Source: Phycomyces blakesleeanus NRRL 1555(-)
Taxonomy: Eukaryota > Mucoromycota > Mucoromycetes > Mucorales > Phycomycetaceae
DNA: 64,000 bases
NCBI RefSeq assembly: GCF_001638985.1
Contig: NW_017265154.1
Coordinates: 558,001 to 622,000, forward strand
Direction: 5' to 3'
This document shows, piece by piece, positions 20,443 through 32,733 of this stretch. A model generated the notes under the pieces. That model saw nothing but the letters and a program-made list of their open reading frames with translations. It was not told where the DNA came from and ran no database searches. A program made the position numbers and the translations under genes. Numbering within the stretch: the stretch's first letter is position 1; each line of letters opens with the position of its first letter.

Positions 20443-20510
20443 CCCTTGCTCTTGCTCTTGCTCTTGCTCTTGCTCTTGCTCTTGCTCTTGCTCTTGCTCT
20501 TGATCTTGCT
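20443..20510 (+). repeat. CTTGCT hexanucleotide repeat
   Basis: About eleven CTTGCT units in the PRL leader. An ATG at 20440 in frame with the phosphatase would read it as poly-Leu, but the clean start is the ATG at 20542. Confidence 0.85.
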
Positions 20511-20541
20511 ATCTTATAATATTTCCTTTTCGCCTTTCGCC

Positions 20542-21290
20542 ATGATTCACAACGACAAACGCACTGGCCACAACAACAGCTCGCCACTGGGACGCATGCT
20601 CTCCCTCATCGACTCACCAAACTCTCCTATACGTTTCCTCATCCTCGACTGCCCCACTGAGAGTACGCTCGGGTACTATATAGACGAGTTTGTCCAGCTC
20701 AGTGTCGCCACAGTCGTTAGGTGCTGTCAACCTACCTACAGTATAAGTAGACTACAGGAGCACGACATCCAAGTGATAGATCTACCATTCAAAGATGGAG
20801 GAGTTGTAAGTTTTTTTCTTTTTTTTTCTTTTCTTTTAAGAAATTATTTTTTTATTTATAATTTTTTTTTATATAGCCACCACCACAAGTAGTGCGTGAA
20901 TGGCTCGCTCTTGTAGAACAAGCAAGAGACCAAGAGGACCAACAGACCATCGCCGTCCATTGTGTGGCTGGACTAGGACGAGCACCCGTCCTGGTGGCCA
21001 TTGCATTGATAGAAATGGGCGTCAAGCCATTAGATGCCATTGAATTCATTCGAACCAAGAGACGCGGTGCCTTTAACAAACCTCAGATTGCCTATCTTGT
21101 AAGTTTGGAATCGATACAAAAAAATAAGAGACTCTTCTTCTTATTACTATGTTTGTTTATATAGGATACATACAAACGCACAATGAAACCAAGATCATCT
21201 GGATCACACTATTCACTCCGGTCTTCGCTCGAACGGATGTTCAAGTTTGGAGGCACCAAGGCTGTCACACCTGTCTCACAGCATATCTGA
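20542..21290 (+). CDS. PRL-type protein tyrosine phosphatase (PTP4A-like)
   Basis: Exons 20542-20805, 20877-21098 and 21165-21290 give 203 residues. The general-acid loop reads DLPFKDGG followed by PPP (about 82-91). The P-loop is HCVAGLGRAP, with catalytic Cys117 and Arg123, the diagnostic PRL form (C-V-A-G-L-G-R-A-P). The following helix (EMGVKPLDAIEFIR) and RRGAFNKPQIAYL are also PRL-specific. Animal PRLs bind CNNM magnesium transporters and are C-terminally prenylated. Here the protein ends VTPVSQHI, with no CaaX box, and has a basic Ser-rich tail instead. The start at 20542 was chosen because it begins after the hexanucleotide repeat. The in-frame ATG at 20440 would add poly-Leu. Confidence 0.92.
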
Positions 21291-21589
21291 CTTCTTATAT
21301 ACACACATCTATACATCTATACATCTATACTTGTGTACACGAATCTATACATACATACGTACATACATACATACATACATGCATACATACACATGTATAC
21401 ATATATTAACAAGAATATTAAAGCCAACAACTATCTTCTTCCTATTCTCACTCGATCTCAATCTTTATCTCCATCTCCATCTTCAGTTTCTGCCTCTGTT
21501 TCTTTATGTCTCTTTCTTATGATGGATTTCGTCTTTGATTATATATTACTTCTTCTTTGTTTTTTCTTTCGTATGTGTGTTAGTGATTA
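21291..21589. other. Intergenic between convergent genes
   Basis: Contains (CATA)n microsatellites near 21300-21405 and T/C-rich sequence. No gene seen. Confidence 0.5.
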
Positions 21590-22168
21590 TTATTTCATAT
21601 GTGTGGGTGGAGTGTAGACTGGTGGGAGATCTTGAATCCATGGGTCAATAATTGATGTTGAACAAGGACAGGGATATGCGTGTGAGTCTGAATGTGAATG
21701 TGAATGTGAATGTGAATGTGAATGTTGGTGTTGGTGTTGATGTGAACCTGTTGTTTCTGTTGTTGTTATATTGAATTCTTTGGCTGGAGGGGCTGAAGGA
21801 ATCGGCATATCCAGATGGACTGCTCCTGCCGCTCCTGCTGTTGCTGATATTGCTGCAGGTGGTAATAATGGTGGTGGGTCGTGCGTCCATGAATTGGTAG
21901 TCGGGGTCTGGATTGAAGACAGGGAAGGAGGTGGTGGACTGGGCGGAAGAAAAGAAGTAAGCGAAACTGCGGCAGGTTTGCGATAAGGTCGACCACCACA
22001 GCAGCGCCAGTAGATATAGAGACCTGTCACGACCACAAAAGATACCATAAGACCACCTGCCAGTGAGAGCACCACACCAAGGGTCCTGATCTCATCTTCA
22101 TCGGTGTGGATCGTCGTCAACAGCCGCGAGCTCACTTCACCTGAAACTATAGTCTTACTCGCAAACAT
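21590..22168 (-). CDS. Single-pass membrane protein with Pro-rich and His-Ser tail (5' end uncertain)
   Basis: The first ATG in frame is at 22168, giving 192 residues. The frame is open upstream to about 22225 with a hydrophobic stretch (FLLSDAFLFLLFW) that looks like a signal peptide but lacks an ATG, so an upstream exon is likely. A clear membrane span (LGVVLSLAGGLMVSFVVVTGLYIYW) follows a short acidic ectodomain. The remaining tail is cytosolic by the positive-inside rule (RPYRK after the span). It is Pro-rich (PPSPPPPSLSS) and includes a repetitive HQHQHQHSHSHSH run, ending in PPVYTPP, which resembles a PPxY WW-binding site. This layout resembles small fungal adaptor membrane proteins. 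I do not recognise the family. Confidence 0.6.
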   Translation of the reverse strand: MFASKTIVSGEVSSRLLTTIHTDEDEIRTLGVVLSLAGGLMVSFVVVTGLYIYWRCCGGRPYRKPAAVSLTSFLPPSPPPPSLSSIQTPTTNSWTHDPPPLLPPAAISATAGAAGAVHLDMPIPSAPPAKEFNITTTETTGSHQHQHQHSHSHSHSHSHSDSHAYPCPCSTSIIDPWIQDLPPVYTPPTHMK

Positions 22169-22288
22169 CCAAAACAGCAAAAACAAAAAGGCATCAGACA
22201 ATAAGAAGCCATAAATGCCCCCCACTACCTTTTTTTTTTCTCAATCGAATATTGCCCTGTGTTTTTTTTTATTTATTTATTTATAAAA

Positions 22289-22324
<36 letters not shown>

Positions 22325-22770
22325 GATTATTCAATCCCCCCTTTTTTTAAAATTTTAAATTTTAAATTTTGTTTTTAAAGTATAATATAAATATATAGTA
22401 TTGATCTTACTTTGCTCTATTGTTATATATATATATATATGTTTGTGTTTGTGTTTGTGTTTGTGTTTGTATATTTATTTATATAAAGAAAGAAGCAAAA
22501 CATTATGCACAGGAGGTCAATAAATATTTTAGTCATAGAGATAATAAAGTATTCACTCCCAATTCTACCCCACTCCACTTTACTCTACTCTACTCTACTC
22601 TACTTTACTCCTACTTACCCTCACACTTCTATTTCTACTTTTACTCCTTTCTTTTTAGACTGAAAAACGCATTTTTTACTTTATAAATATATATATTTTC
22701 ATTACAGCCAAGGAAGTTTTATTTTCAATTTACAGAAAATCAACAAGAAGAAGAAGAAGAAGAAGAATTA

Positions 22771-22801
<31 letters not shown>
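22169..22801. other. Intergenic with microsatellites
   Basis: Contains (TTA)n near 22288-22324, (TA)n plus (TTTGTG)n near 22423-22470, a CTACT run near 22565-22605 and (AAG)n(TTA)n near 22745-22806. No gene seen. The upper part may hold the missing 5' exon of the membrane protein. Confidence 0.5.
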
Positions 22802-24045
<1,244 letters not shown>

Positions 24046-24182
24046 TCCTTAAAAATTAATTGATCTATTAGGTAAAAACTATTGCTTTGTTTCAAAAAAT
24101 AAAATCAAAAATCAAAAACCAAAAAATAAAATCAAATAAAAAATTAAGGGTTAAACTCAAATACAAGTGTTTCTTTTTTTTT

Positions 24183-24256
24183 TGGTTACCTGGTTACCTG
24201 GTTACCTAGTTACTTGGTTAATTGGTTACTTGGTTACTTGGTTACTTGGTTGCTAG
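24183..24256. repeat. TGGTTACT octamer minisatellite
   Basis: About nine degenerate units of TGGTTACC/TGGTTACT, lying 140-210 bp upstream of the sepiapterin reductase ATG. Confidence 0.85.
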
Positions 24257-24814
24257 TTTGGCCGCTTCTTTCGTTTCTTCTTATTTTGGATATTGTGGTT
24301 AATCATGCTTTGAATCCCAGTAGAAATATTACCCACTTTTTGTATATATGTATCTTTTTATTCAAGTGATAAATAATATCGCTCAATTTAACTCTAATAG
24401 AATAAATTATTCACTGTGCGTGTATTACATGCGTTATTTTTTTTTATTTTTTTCTGCTTTATCTTCTTTTGGGGTTTTTTTTTTGGTTTTTTGTTTTTCA
24501 ATGACAATTTTGTGGTTAAGAATGAGAGCAATTAAAATGCCGTGGATTTAAAGAAATAGAAAAATAGAAAGATGACCAACCCCCCCCCCCAACATCTAAG
24601 CTTCTACTACTACTATTATTATTTTCTTCTGTTAACTAGGCTTACAAACAACACCAATAAGAAAGATTATTTTTAAAGGTAAAAAAAAAATGATATGATA
24701 TAATCGAGTATAATATAATATAATATAATATAATACAATACAATTTATTCTTTTTCTTTAAAAAAATGTTAATCTTGTTGATATTATTGTATGTCCTGTT
24801 TAAAACATTCATTC
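24257..24814. other. Intergenic between tandem minus-strand genes
   Basis: 5' flank of the sepiapterin reductase gene and 3' flank of the protease gene. Holds T and C homopolymers (24582-24591) and an ATAAT repeat near 24712-24745. No gene seen. Confidence 0.5.
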
Positions 24815-25061
24815 TTATAAATAATACGGGGCGTAAGCAAGTAAATTGTGGCTCTGACTTATGTGTACCACGGTTTTGAACTTTAGAAGATCCTTGGTGG
24901 CAATTGATCGGATTTCATCATAAAGCTCATGTACATTTCTGTAATTCTTTGTGGACAACAAAGAAGCAGCAATACCAGTTACATGAGGACAGGCCATACT
25001 ATGCAAACACATGCACAGAAAAGAGAAAAGAGTATTAATATACATATATTCAGTATCTAAG

Positions 25062-25114
<53 letters not shown>

Positions 25115-27202
25115 GATACCTTGTTCCATCAAGAGACTGAATAGCAGTCGAGCTTCCTATCCAGGTGCTTTTGATATTCGATCCTGGCGCATAGAGATGA
25201 ACGCATTGACCGACATTTGAAAAGAGTGGGACCTCGTCGTTGATATTCGTGGCCCCGACCACAAACACGTCCTGGTTAGACGAAGGCGAGAAGTAGCAAG
25301 CATCTGTTCCGGCATTACCGGCTGATACAAAGATAGGTATATTGTAATCCCGAGCTGCCTTGCTCAAAACCTCGTCAATCATCCTTGACTTTGGCCCACT
25401 GAGCGACAAATTGATCACACTCTTGCCGGGCTCGGCCGTCTCTATAACATGAGAAATTCCTTTGACTAGACTTGCGGTTGTACCGTCGCCTGATTGGCCC
25501 AGGATCTTTACCGATCGAATCCTTGCACTCTTTGCAACACCATAGGTCTTTCCGGCAATCTTTCCAGCAACATGAGTACCTATTTGATTTTATTTAATTT
25601 GATTTTTCATTGATATCACCCATTGTGCTTTAACTTTTTTGTTTATAATATTGATATATGTATATATATATATAAAAGAATAAATCACTCACCGTGACCA
25701 CCCATATCTGTCTCGGGTTCATTGTGAACCAGATTAATTGATAATGAAGCACGATTATCAAAATCAGAGTGCTCAGTATTGACACCAGTATCCAATACAT
25801 ATACAGTTATTCCAGATCTATAATGCACAAACACATTTAGATTAGAATACGATTATTGTAATTATCTATACCCTTTAAGAATAATAATAAAGAATAATAA
25901 GAGTGAACAAATAGCTCTTTTTGGTTTTGTTTTGTTTTGTTTTTCAATCGTTCGTTCACTCGTCCGTTATTAATATTATTAGTATTATTATTATTATTAT
26001 TATTTTACCCAGCCGTCGCTTCATAAGTATAGCTGTCAAATGTCCCCGAAAGACGTTGGCTAATACGAGACAATCCCCAATCCGGCGAGGGCGAGGTTCT
26101 TATGTCGGATCTCTTTCCAAACTGAATAAAATAAAATAAAATAAAAAATTAATAAAATGTGTGTAGATGACAAATGAATTATCAATGATAATAAGAATGG
26201 GATCATCAAAATCAAAATCAACATTAACATGAATAGCAATATTAATGTTGGTAAAATTATCGAATATCTGGTAAAAGAAAAGAAGCGGGAGTATTGTTCT
26301 ATATCATTAGAGATTCCCATACATGTTCATCTGGCAATCGGATGTTAGACTTGTAGATATTGTTGGGTTCGATGTAGTCAACATTCCCTTGGTCTCCCAG
26401 GTAATCAAGGAAACTCTTGTCGTGGAACACGCCTGTCATGACCGTGAATCCTGGATCAACACTGACAGGCTCCAATAAGAGCCGAAGCCCCATACTAGCA
26501 GCATAGACAAAGCCTCCGTCATCTACCTTGGCTTTGTTACCATAACTTGTGCTGTCCTTATTATCTTCATCCTCATTCTCGTATTTGTCCTCATCATCTT
26601 CATCTTCATCTTCGTCTTCGTCTTCGTCTTCGTCTTCATCATCGTTGGCGCTGTCGTTGTCATTGTCTTCCTCTCCTTTGTCATTATTATCTTTATTATT
26701 CTCGCCTTCATCTTCATTCTCATTTTCATCTTCGCCTTTGGATTCGGGTTTGGATCTGTCTGTATCTTTTTCTTCAAAGGCTTTATCCATTCTTGACTCT
26801 TCCTTTTTGCTTAGACTATTGGTCTCGCGCATTTTGATGGTCTTTCGCGAATTACGTTTAGCCAAAGCTCTTCTTACTTGCTGTTTGTGTTTCTGGATTG
26901 TGAAGGATCGATGTTGAGATAAAACAAAAGAATTTGCCACTACCAAATAAAGAAAGAAAAGAGAGAAATAATAATCAATTAGTCCGTTAATACACTCCCA
27001 AAGGGAATATCTTTATGTGTATGCAGTTCCTTTCGGGTTATCTTTTTTTTATTATTATTTAAAATGTTTTACTTGAAAACGTACTGTCTGTTCCGTTTAC
27101 TGATTCCTTGAATCTAATGATGTGTGTTGGCATATACGTCGCATGATATTGCGCAAATGCGGATGCTACCGTAAATGTAAGACCGAGAATTATCACTTTC
27201 AT
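24815..27202 (-). CDS. Secreted subtilisin-like serine protease (S8) with acidic propeptide insert
   Basis: Exons in transcript order: 27202-27085, 26939-26323, 26121-26009, 25817-25693, 25579-25120, 24998-24815. They give 538 residues. A signal peptide (MKVIILGLTFTVASAFA) leads into an I9-type propeptide (THIIRFKES..., later FLDYLGDQGNVDYIEPN). The propeptide is interrupted by about 100 residues rich in Asp, Glu, Lys and Asn (an Asp-Glu repeat near 120-150). Catalytic triad: Asp292 (VYVLDTGVN), His324 (GGHGTHVAG) and Ser478 (LDGTSMACPHVTG). The oxyanion Asn is in VSAGNAG. The His and Ser motifs are each split by an intron. The spacing fits the proteinase K family, acting extracellularly or in the vacuole after autoprocessing. 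Confidence 0.93.
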
Positions 27203-28973
27203 GATTAATCTTTTCTTCTTCTTCTTTTCTTTATCTTTAAAGAAAATAAAGTATAATAAAGTGAAAGAAGAAGTGAAAAAAAAGACAAGAAAAAAAATAA
27301 AATCCTTTTAGTACTGTTTTCACATCAATGATAAGTCGTATAAACAACAATTCAATAAGACACCGATTTGTTGGTTACTTTGAGGTGAAATTGAAATAAA
27401 GGTATGGAGAGTTTAACGAACAATGTTTGTGATATTGTATAAGAAAAAAATATATAGAGATACTTGAATGAAGACCATGCCCACATATAAACACACATAC
27501 AAAGTGTTAATTGAATATTTGATTTGATTTATAGGCCTGTATATGTTAGACAACACAAGAAAACAAATTCCATTCATATATATATATATATATATATATT
27601 CATAATTAGATTGTTTAATTGTACTTGTACTGTTGGGTATTTTCAAATAATATTTCATTTAATTTCATCTTTAGTCTTTTATCTTTTAATCAATTTATTT
27701 GGGATTATTTATGTGAGTTGAGATATTAATTAAAGGACTATGTTTGTTAGACATACATATAATAGTTTGCTCTTATACAAATATCTACTTCTTTAAAAAA
27801 AATCAATTAATTATTAATAAAGGTTTTTGATGTCGTTATTGGCATTGTAAAACCCTTTTTTTTGGTGATTATATTTTTGTTTTCAATTGGCGTATTAAAG
27901 TTTCTCTAGAATATTATAAATAACTAAAAGTAAAAAAGAAACAAGAAACAAGAACCAAGAACCAAGAACCAAGAACCAAACGGATAATAATGTCAAATAA
28001 TAATAATAGTAATAGTAATTAGACATTCAAAATATACCATCGGGTATTTGACTACTGTAGTCTTTTTAGTCTTTTCTTTTCTTTCTTGGTAAAAGAAGGG
28101 AATTTAGAAATGGGCCAAATAGAATACGCACTATTCAACCACATGGTATAAAGAAAGTGTCTAATAACCAGCGGTTTGAAAACGTCTTTAATTCAAAGAC
28201 CCAATAACTGCTTATATATATATATATATATTAGATAAATCAAAGTATTTGAATATTATTAGCATTAAGGGTATGTAAAACTAAGCTCAGTGGTATTATA
28301 CACAGATATAGATATATGGGCGTTTTATTTGTTAACTAATTTTTTATACATACTAATTGGAGTTATTGCTGTAGGTGATAATGAAAATAGCATTGGTAAC
28401 AAGGGAAAAGGTAAAGGTAAAGGAAAACAGAAAACTGGATACAAATCAATATATCAGACTAATTACAGCTTCATTATTCAATTGAAATTTATATATACTT
28501 GGTTTTTATAGAATATTATTTACCACATATATAAAATCAAATAATATATATATATTCATAAGACTACAAATGCAAAGTTAAATAAAACAACAAAAAGTGT
28601 GGCTAAAATAAATAGATAAATGATTTATTTTACACCACTTTAGAAACCAATTTAATGATCTCATGGAGGTTACCAGACTTTGGGATCAATCAAGACTCTG
28701 CTAGAGAATAAATAAGATGACGTGAATCAACTGATATAGAAGACAGTCAAGTATCGACCTTCAATAGGGAAAAAATAAATCTATGGATCATGGATAATGG
28801 ATTTTGATTTTTAGCTGTGGTTTTGTGGATCAGGATTTTTGGCTGTATTTTCCGATAGATGCCAAATATCAGATACGATGACCCCTTGTATGTATCCTAA
28901 AAATGGCAATTAAGTGAAGAAGAAGCATGGAATCCTTCACTCATACCCCAAGAGCACAGGCCTTTTGAAATAG
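27203..28973. other. Intergenic
   Basis: Long AT-rich stretch with (TA)n tracts at about 27578-27598 and 28216-28231 and AACCAAG repeats near 27950-27978. No gene or RNA recognised. Confidence 0.5.
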
Positions 28974-28982
28974 TATATAAAG
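28974..28982 (+). promoter_or_regulatory. TATA box upstream of the Ser-rich small protein
   Basis: TATATAAAG 132 bases upstream of the ATG at 29106, followed by a C/T-rich leader. This supports the downstream frame as a real gene. Confidence 0.55.
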
Positions 28983-29105
28983 ACTTGACATTTTTGCACT
29001 TCTTTTCTTTTTATTACATACTTTTAACCTCATCTCTTCTACCGAGCCTTCTTCCTCTTCTACATTTGCACTCCGCACTCCATACTCCGTACTTCACACC
29101 CTACA

Positions 29106-29465
29106 ATGCAGATTCTCTCTATCCAAAAGCGTATCATCTCAAAGTGCCAGCGCCGCCAATCCTCAACCAACAACACCACAAGCCGTGCCTCCACATTCAC
29201 ATCATCAATGAGCCAATGCATCAAAGGTCTCGCTTCAGTCAAGAAAGCTTTCAGCTGTAACAAAGTTCAAAACACAGTCGCACCTTCTTTGATTTCATCT
29301 TCATCGACAATTTCCAATGCCTCCTATATTTCTGCCCTTTCTGATGACGAGAACTTTTCTAAATCTTGCCCAGTATCTGAAAAATCCATGGCCCTGGATT
29401 CACTTATCTTTGATCATCCTTCAGTCACAATCCACATTACACCAACTGCCTATCGCTCATGTTAA
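29106..29465 (+). CDS. Small Ser/Thr-rich protein, unknown
   Basis: A single-exon frame of 119 residues behind a TATA box and a pyrimidine-rich leader. The N-terminus is basic (IQKRIISKCQRRQ). The middle is Ser/Thr/Asn-rich with an SSSSTISNASYISALSDDE stretch, which contains likely acidic-directed phosphorylation sites. No membrane span, signal peptide or catalytic motif is visible. The Ser-rich acidic patch could be a CK2-type target, but that is speculation. I do not recognise the family. Base composition is clearly richer in C than the flanks, in line with a coding region. Confidence 0.55.
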   Translation: MQILSIQKRIISKCQRRQSSTNNTTSRASTFTSSMSQCIKGLASVKKAFSCNKVQNTVAPSLISSSSTISNASYISALSDDENFSKSCPVSEKSMALDSLIFDHPSVTIHITPTAYRSC

Positions 29466-31524
29466 ATCGATTTCGATTTTGATTTCGATTTCAATAATTT
29501 GTATATATACCACACTGTAAAAATACCCAACCCCTTCCAAAATTAAAAGCAAAGGAAAAAAAAAGAGATATATTCCCTCTATATTGTCTATACATTACTA
29601 AAAGATCAATCTATACTTGTAATTCTTTAAAAAAAATAACTCTCCAAAAAAAAAGAAAAAACTACAAATAGTTTTGGAGTATTTTCTTTTGTTTATAATT
29701 CCAATAAATATGTCTCTTTTTGTTAAACGATAAATATAAATAAATAAATATATATGTGTGTATATGTATCTTAGGCAAATGAAATTTTATAGGCAGTATA
29801 AAGTCGGCCCTTACATGATAGCAACCAAACAGAAAGGAGTTTTATGTAATTACATTATGCTACATCTTTAATAATAGCTTGTACATTACCAATTGAGACC
29901 CTTTTATTTTATAATTCTTTTTTTTTAAAAAAAAAATGTATTGTTCATATATGTGCTGAATACTTTAAAGATTATCTATAATCTTTTAAATAAAATTTAA
30001 CTGTTATTTGAGCAATATAGAGAGAATACATTTAGTTGGGATGGACTAAAAGCTCTAAAAAAAAAGTTCAATCAACTCTGACTGGCCAGTCTTCTTTCAT
30101 TGAAACTTAAGTCAAGAAGAAGAGCATACTTTTGGAGGAATAAGTATACCGTAGGGTGCAAGGCCTAGAAAACCTGCAATGCTTTTTTTCTTACATGTGG
30201 TGATCCAGACACTCGTATGTTGGATTTATCACATATAAGAACATATTCATATTGGGATAGCGTAGTAGCTATCATCTTGTCAGTATAAAATATATATAAA
30301 CGATTAAGTAATCAGGCCAATAATTATTACAGTTAGTACTGTAGATAATATCTTAAAGATAGTTAAGATAATTATATCATACTGCCGGGTAAACTGTGTC
30401 AGAGCGATATGGAGCTAATTTAGTAGGAAGTCCTAAAGCTCTAGTGTAAAAGAGAAAAGAATAGCTAAGAGCTAAAGAAGTACGATTTATGACTTGATGT
30501 CATAATTGTAACACCGAAACTAGTTAAGCAGTAAATACACTCTAATAACCAAATATAGTAAAGGAAGAAAGCCTTAAGAAACTAAGATATAATGACAAGA
30601 GCAGATTGTGTTTTCTTATAAAAAGGGACACTTTTTATCTATGAATAAAAGAAAAACTTATATACAGTCTCAAAGTATTTCTATACGTCTCTATTATCAA
30701 ATTTATTATTTTTCTATTGTTTCGTACCTGAAATACCACATTACATGATGGAAGAGATGATAACTATGAGCACTTGGTTTTATATAATATGCACTTGAAC
30801 TAATTTTGAACTTTGTAGTCTGTCCACACCAATTTTCGAAAAAATAGTAGTCTCAGTTTAAACAAGAAAAAAGAATAATTAGGGCAATTTTTGATGTGTG
30901 ATATAATAGAGTGTGATAATAAAGACTTAGTATATCGGATTTTATCTATAAATGGAAATTATGTATCACAATTTTACTAAAGGCAGTATACGGACTATAA
31001 AAGACCATATTGTGTAACTTAAAAGTTTTGAAGCTCATAGCTTAACATAAACTCGAAGTAGCTGTCAGCCATAGACTGCGGTATCAAGATGCGATCGTAT
31101 CGTTAAAATCTCAATTGATGATAAAAATTCCCAAACCATATTCATCCGTGATGGTTGGAAATGTAATTAAGACTACAACGGTATCTGATGAGTACGATAT
31201 TTTTTTTTCTTCTGCTTTTCTTTCATTTTTGGTTTGCTGGTAAAAATCAAATAATAACATATATAGAAAAAGTTGATAGGAATAATGTTTAATATAGATT
31301 TAAGCATTTCTCTCTCTTTTTTTTTATGAAATAAATATCAAAACCCAAGACGTGAAACCCCCAATTTTATTTTTCAATTTTTTTTATATTTTTTATTTTT
31401 ATTTTAGACAGATATTGGGACCACATGATTGTTTGCTAAAGACCAGCCTTGCGGCACTTTGAATTGATTTGTTCCCATTACGGTACTTTCTCCTGTTTTC
31501 TCAAGGCTTTATCTTACTTTCATT
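29466..31524. other. Intergenic
   Basis: About 2 kb with mixed composition and fewer microsatellites than elsewhere, and with scattered short open stretches on the minus strand near 31000-31200. It may hold decayed mobile DNA, but I see no inverted or direct terminal repeats and identify nothing. Confidence 0.4.
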
Positions 31525-32287
31525 ATGGGCTGTTGTGGAAGCAAAGAAGAGCGTGACGAGGTACTTTATGAATTATCAATTCAATTGTGTCTTACATAAA
31601 CTATTATTATTATTAAATATATCTTTAATTCTATAGGAAGATGTCAATGCACCACTGCTTAATCATGAAGCAACAAACGACAAGTAAGAGAGAGAAAAAG
31701 AGAGATTGGACTGACAGCCCAGAAGACTAAATTTCGAATGTCTTAGTCGCATGAACTATCAATCCACGGAAACAATCGACGCAAAAAAGGAACAAGATTT
31801 CTGGAATGAGGTCATTGAACGAACAACACAGCAAGTATCTTACAGCCCATACGATATACTTTAATACATATACACTAATTAACTAGCTAACTAATTAACT
31901 AATTAACTAATTGTTGTCCAATCTGTCATGACATGCAGACATCTGATTGACATATCGAGCTCGCAGGCTGATCCTTTACAGAGTCGAGATGTACAAGAGA
32001 GAATAGACAAATATAGAGCCCTACTCGATCAAATGGATAGCCAACCGGTCTCTTCTACACGAATGGGCGGTCCAAAAAAAGAAATCTACATGTCTGACCA
32101 CATCTCACCCGTCGATATTCTGGCAGCCGCCAAACCAAACGAAGGCATGACTGAAACTCAGGTTGATTGGTTGTACCAAACCATGGATACTATTCAAGAC
32201 AGTCTTCAACAGATACAAGTAAGCCCAGCTGGTGAAATGGTTGTACGCTTGACAATGCCAGGCAGTACCCCTATCAGAGCATTCTAA
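31525..32287 (+). CDS. LAMTOR1: LAMTOR1/p18 (Ego1/Meh1-like) Ragulator scaffold
   Basis: Exons 31525-31560, 31637-31683, 31747-31830 and 31939-32287 give 171 residues. The N-terminus MGCCGSK is the myristoylation (Gly2) and palmitoylation (Cys3, Cys4) signal that anchors the Ragulator/EGO scaffold on the vacuole or lysosome. The core matches LAMTOR1: FWNEVIERTTQHLIDISSS, then RIDKYRALLDQM, a Pro-rich linker and a C-terminal helix (DWLYQTMDTIQDSLQQI) ending in a short beta stretch. It tethers Rag GTPases for TORC1 control. Intron 3 begins with GCAAGT: the only frame-preserving junction uses a GC donor. A 12-codon first exon is short but fits the lipid-anchor module. Confidence 0.9.
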
Positions 32288-32688
32288 AATGAGGTGGGTT
32301 GGTATCAAACCAATTACCAAAAGTAAAATTATCCTATGTGTGTTGCTTTTCCAAAAACAAAAACGCACATAATATTTCCACAAAACAAGCCTACTACTCT
32401 ATTATTGTCCTTCCCTTCCCTTCCCTTCCTTTTCAACTTTCATACATTTTGACAAGATTTAGACGACCAGAATCGATATGGTTTATTAAAAGTTAAATAC
32501 AGCCCAATTGTTTTACATCAAGATGGTAATAAATAAATGAATAAATAAATAAATAAATAAATGAATAAATAAGTATTATATATATATATATATATTTTAG
32601 TATATTATATTATACTATAGAATAGAATAAAGTTAGAATAAAAGTAAAATATAGCGCTGAATATAGTAGAATACAGTGTATTATATTA

Positions 32689-32720
<32 letters not shown>

Positions 32721-32733
32721 AATACATCTTCTC
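32288..32733. other. Intergenic between convergent genes
   Basis: Contains (AAAT)n at about 32530-32570, TA repeats and (GAAA)n at about 32690-32722. No gene seen. Confidence 0.55.

Noticed and set aside
20440..20541. Upstream in-frame ATG giving a poly-Leu N-terminus for the PRL phosphatase
   Set aside because: The Leu run is encoded by a CTTGCT repeat and PRL proteins have no such leader. The ATG at 20542 is the better start.
26547..26917. Poly-Ser and poly-His/Leu frames on the plus strand
   Set aside because: They are the antisense of the acidic repeat in the protease propeptide.
29466..31524. Possible decayed retroelement
   Set aside because: Only short interrupted open stretches were seen, with no terminal repeats or recognisable polymerase motifs.
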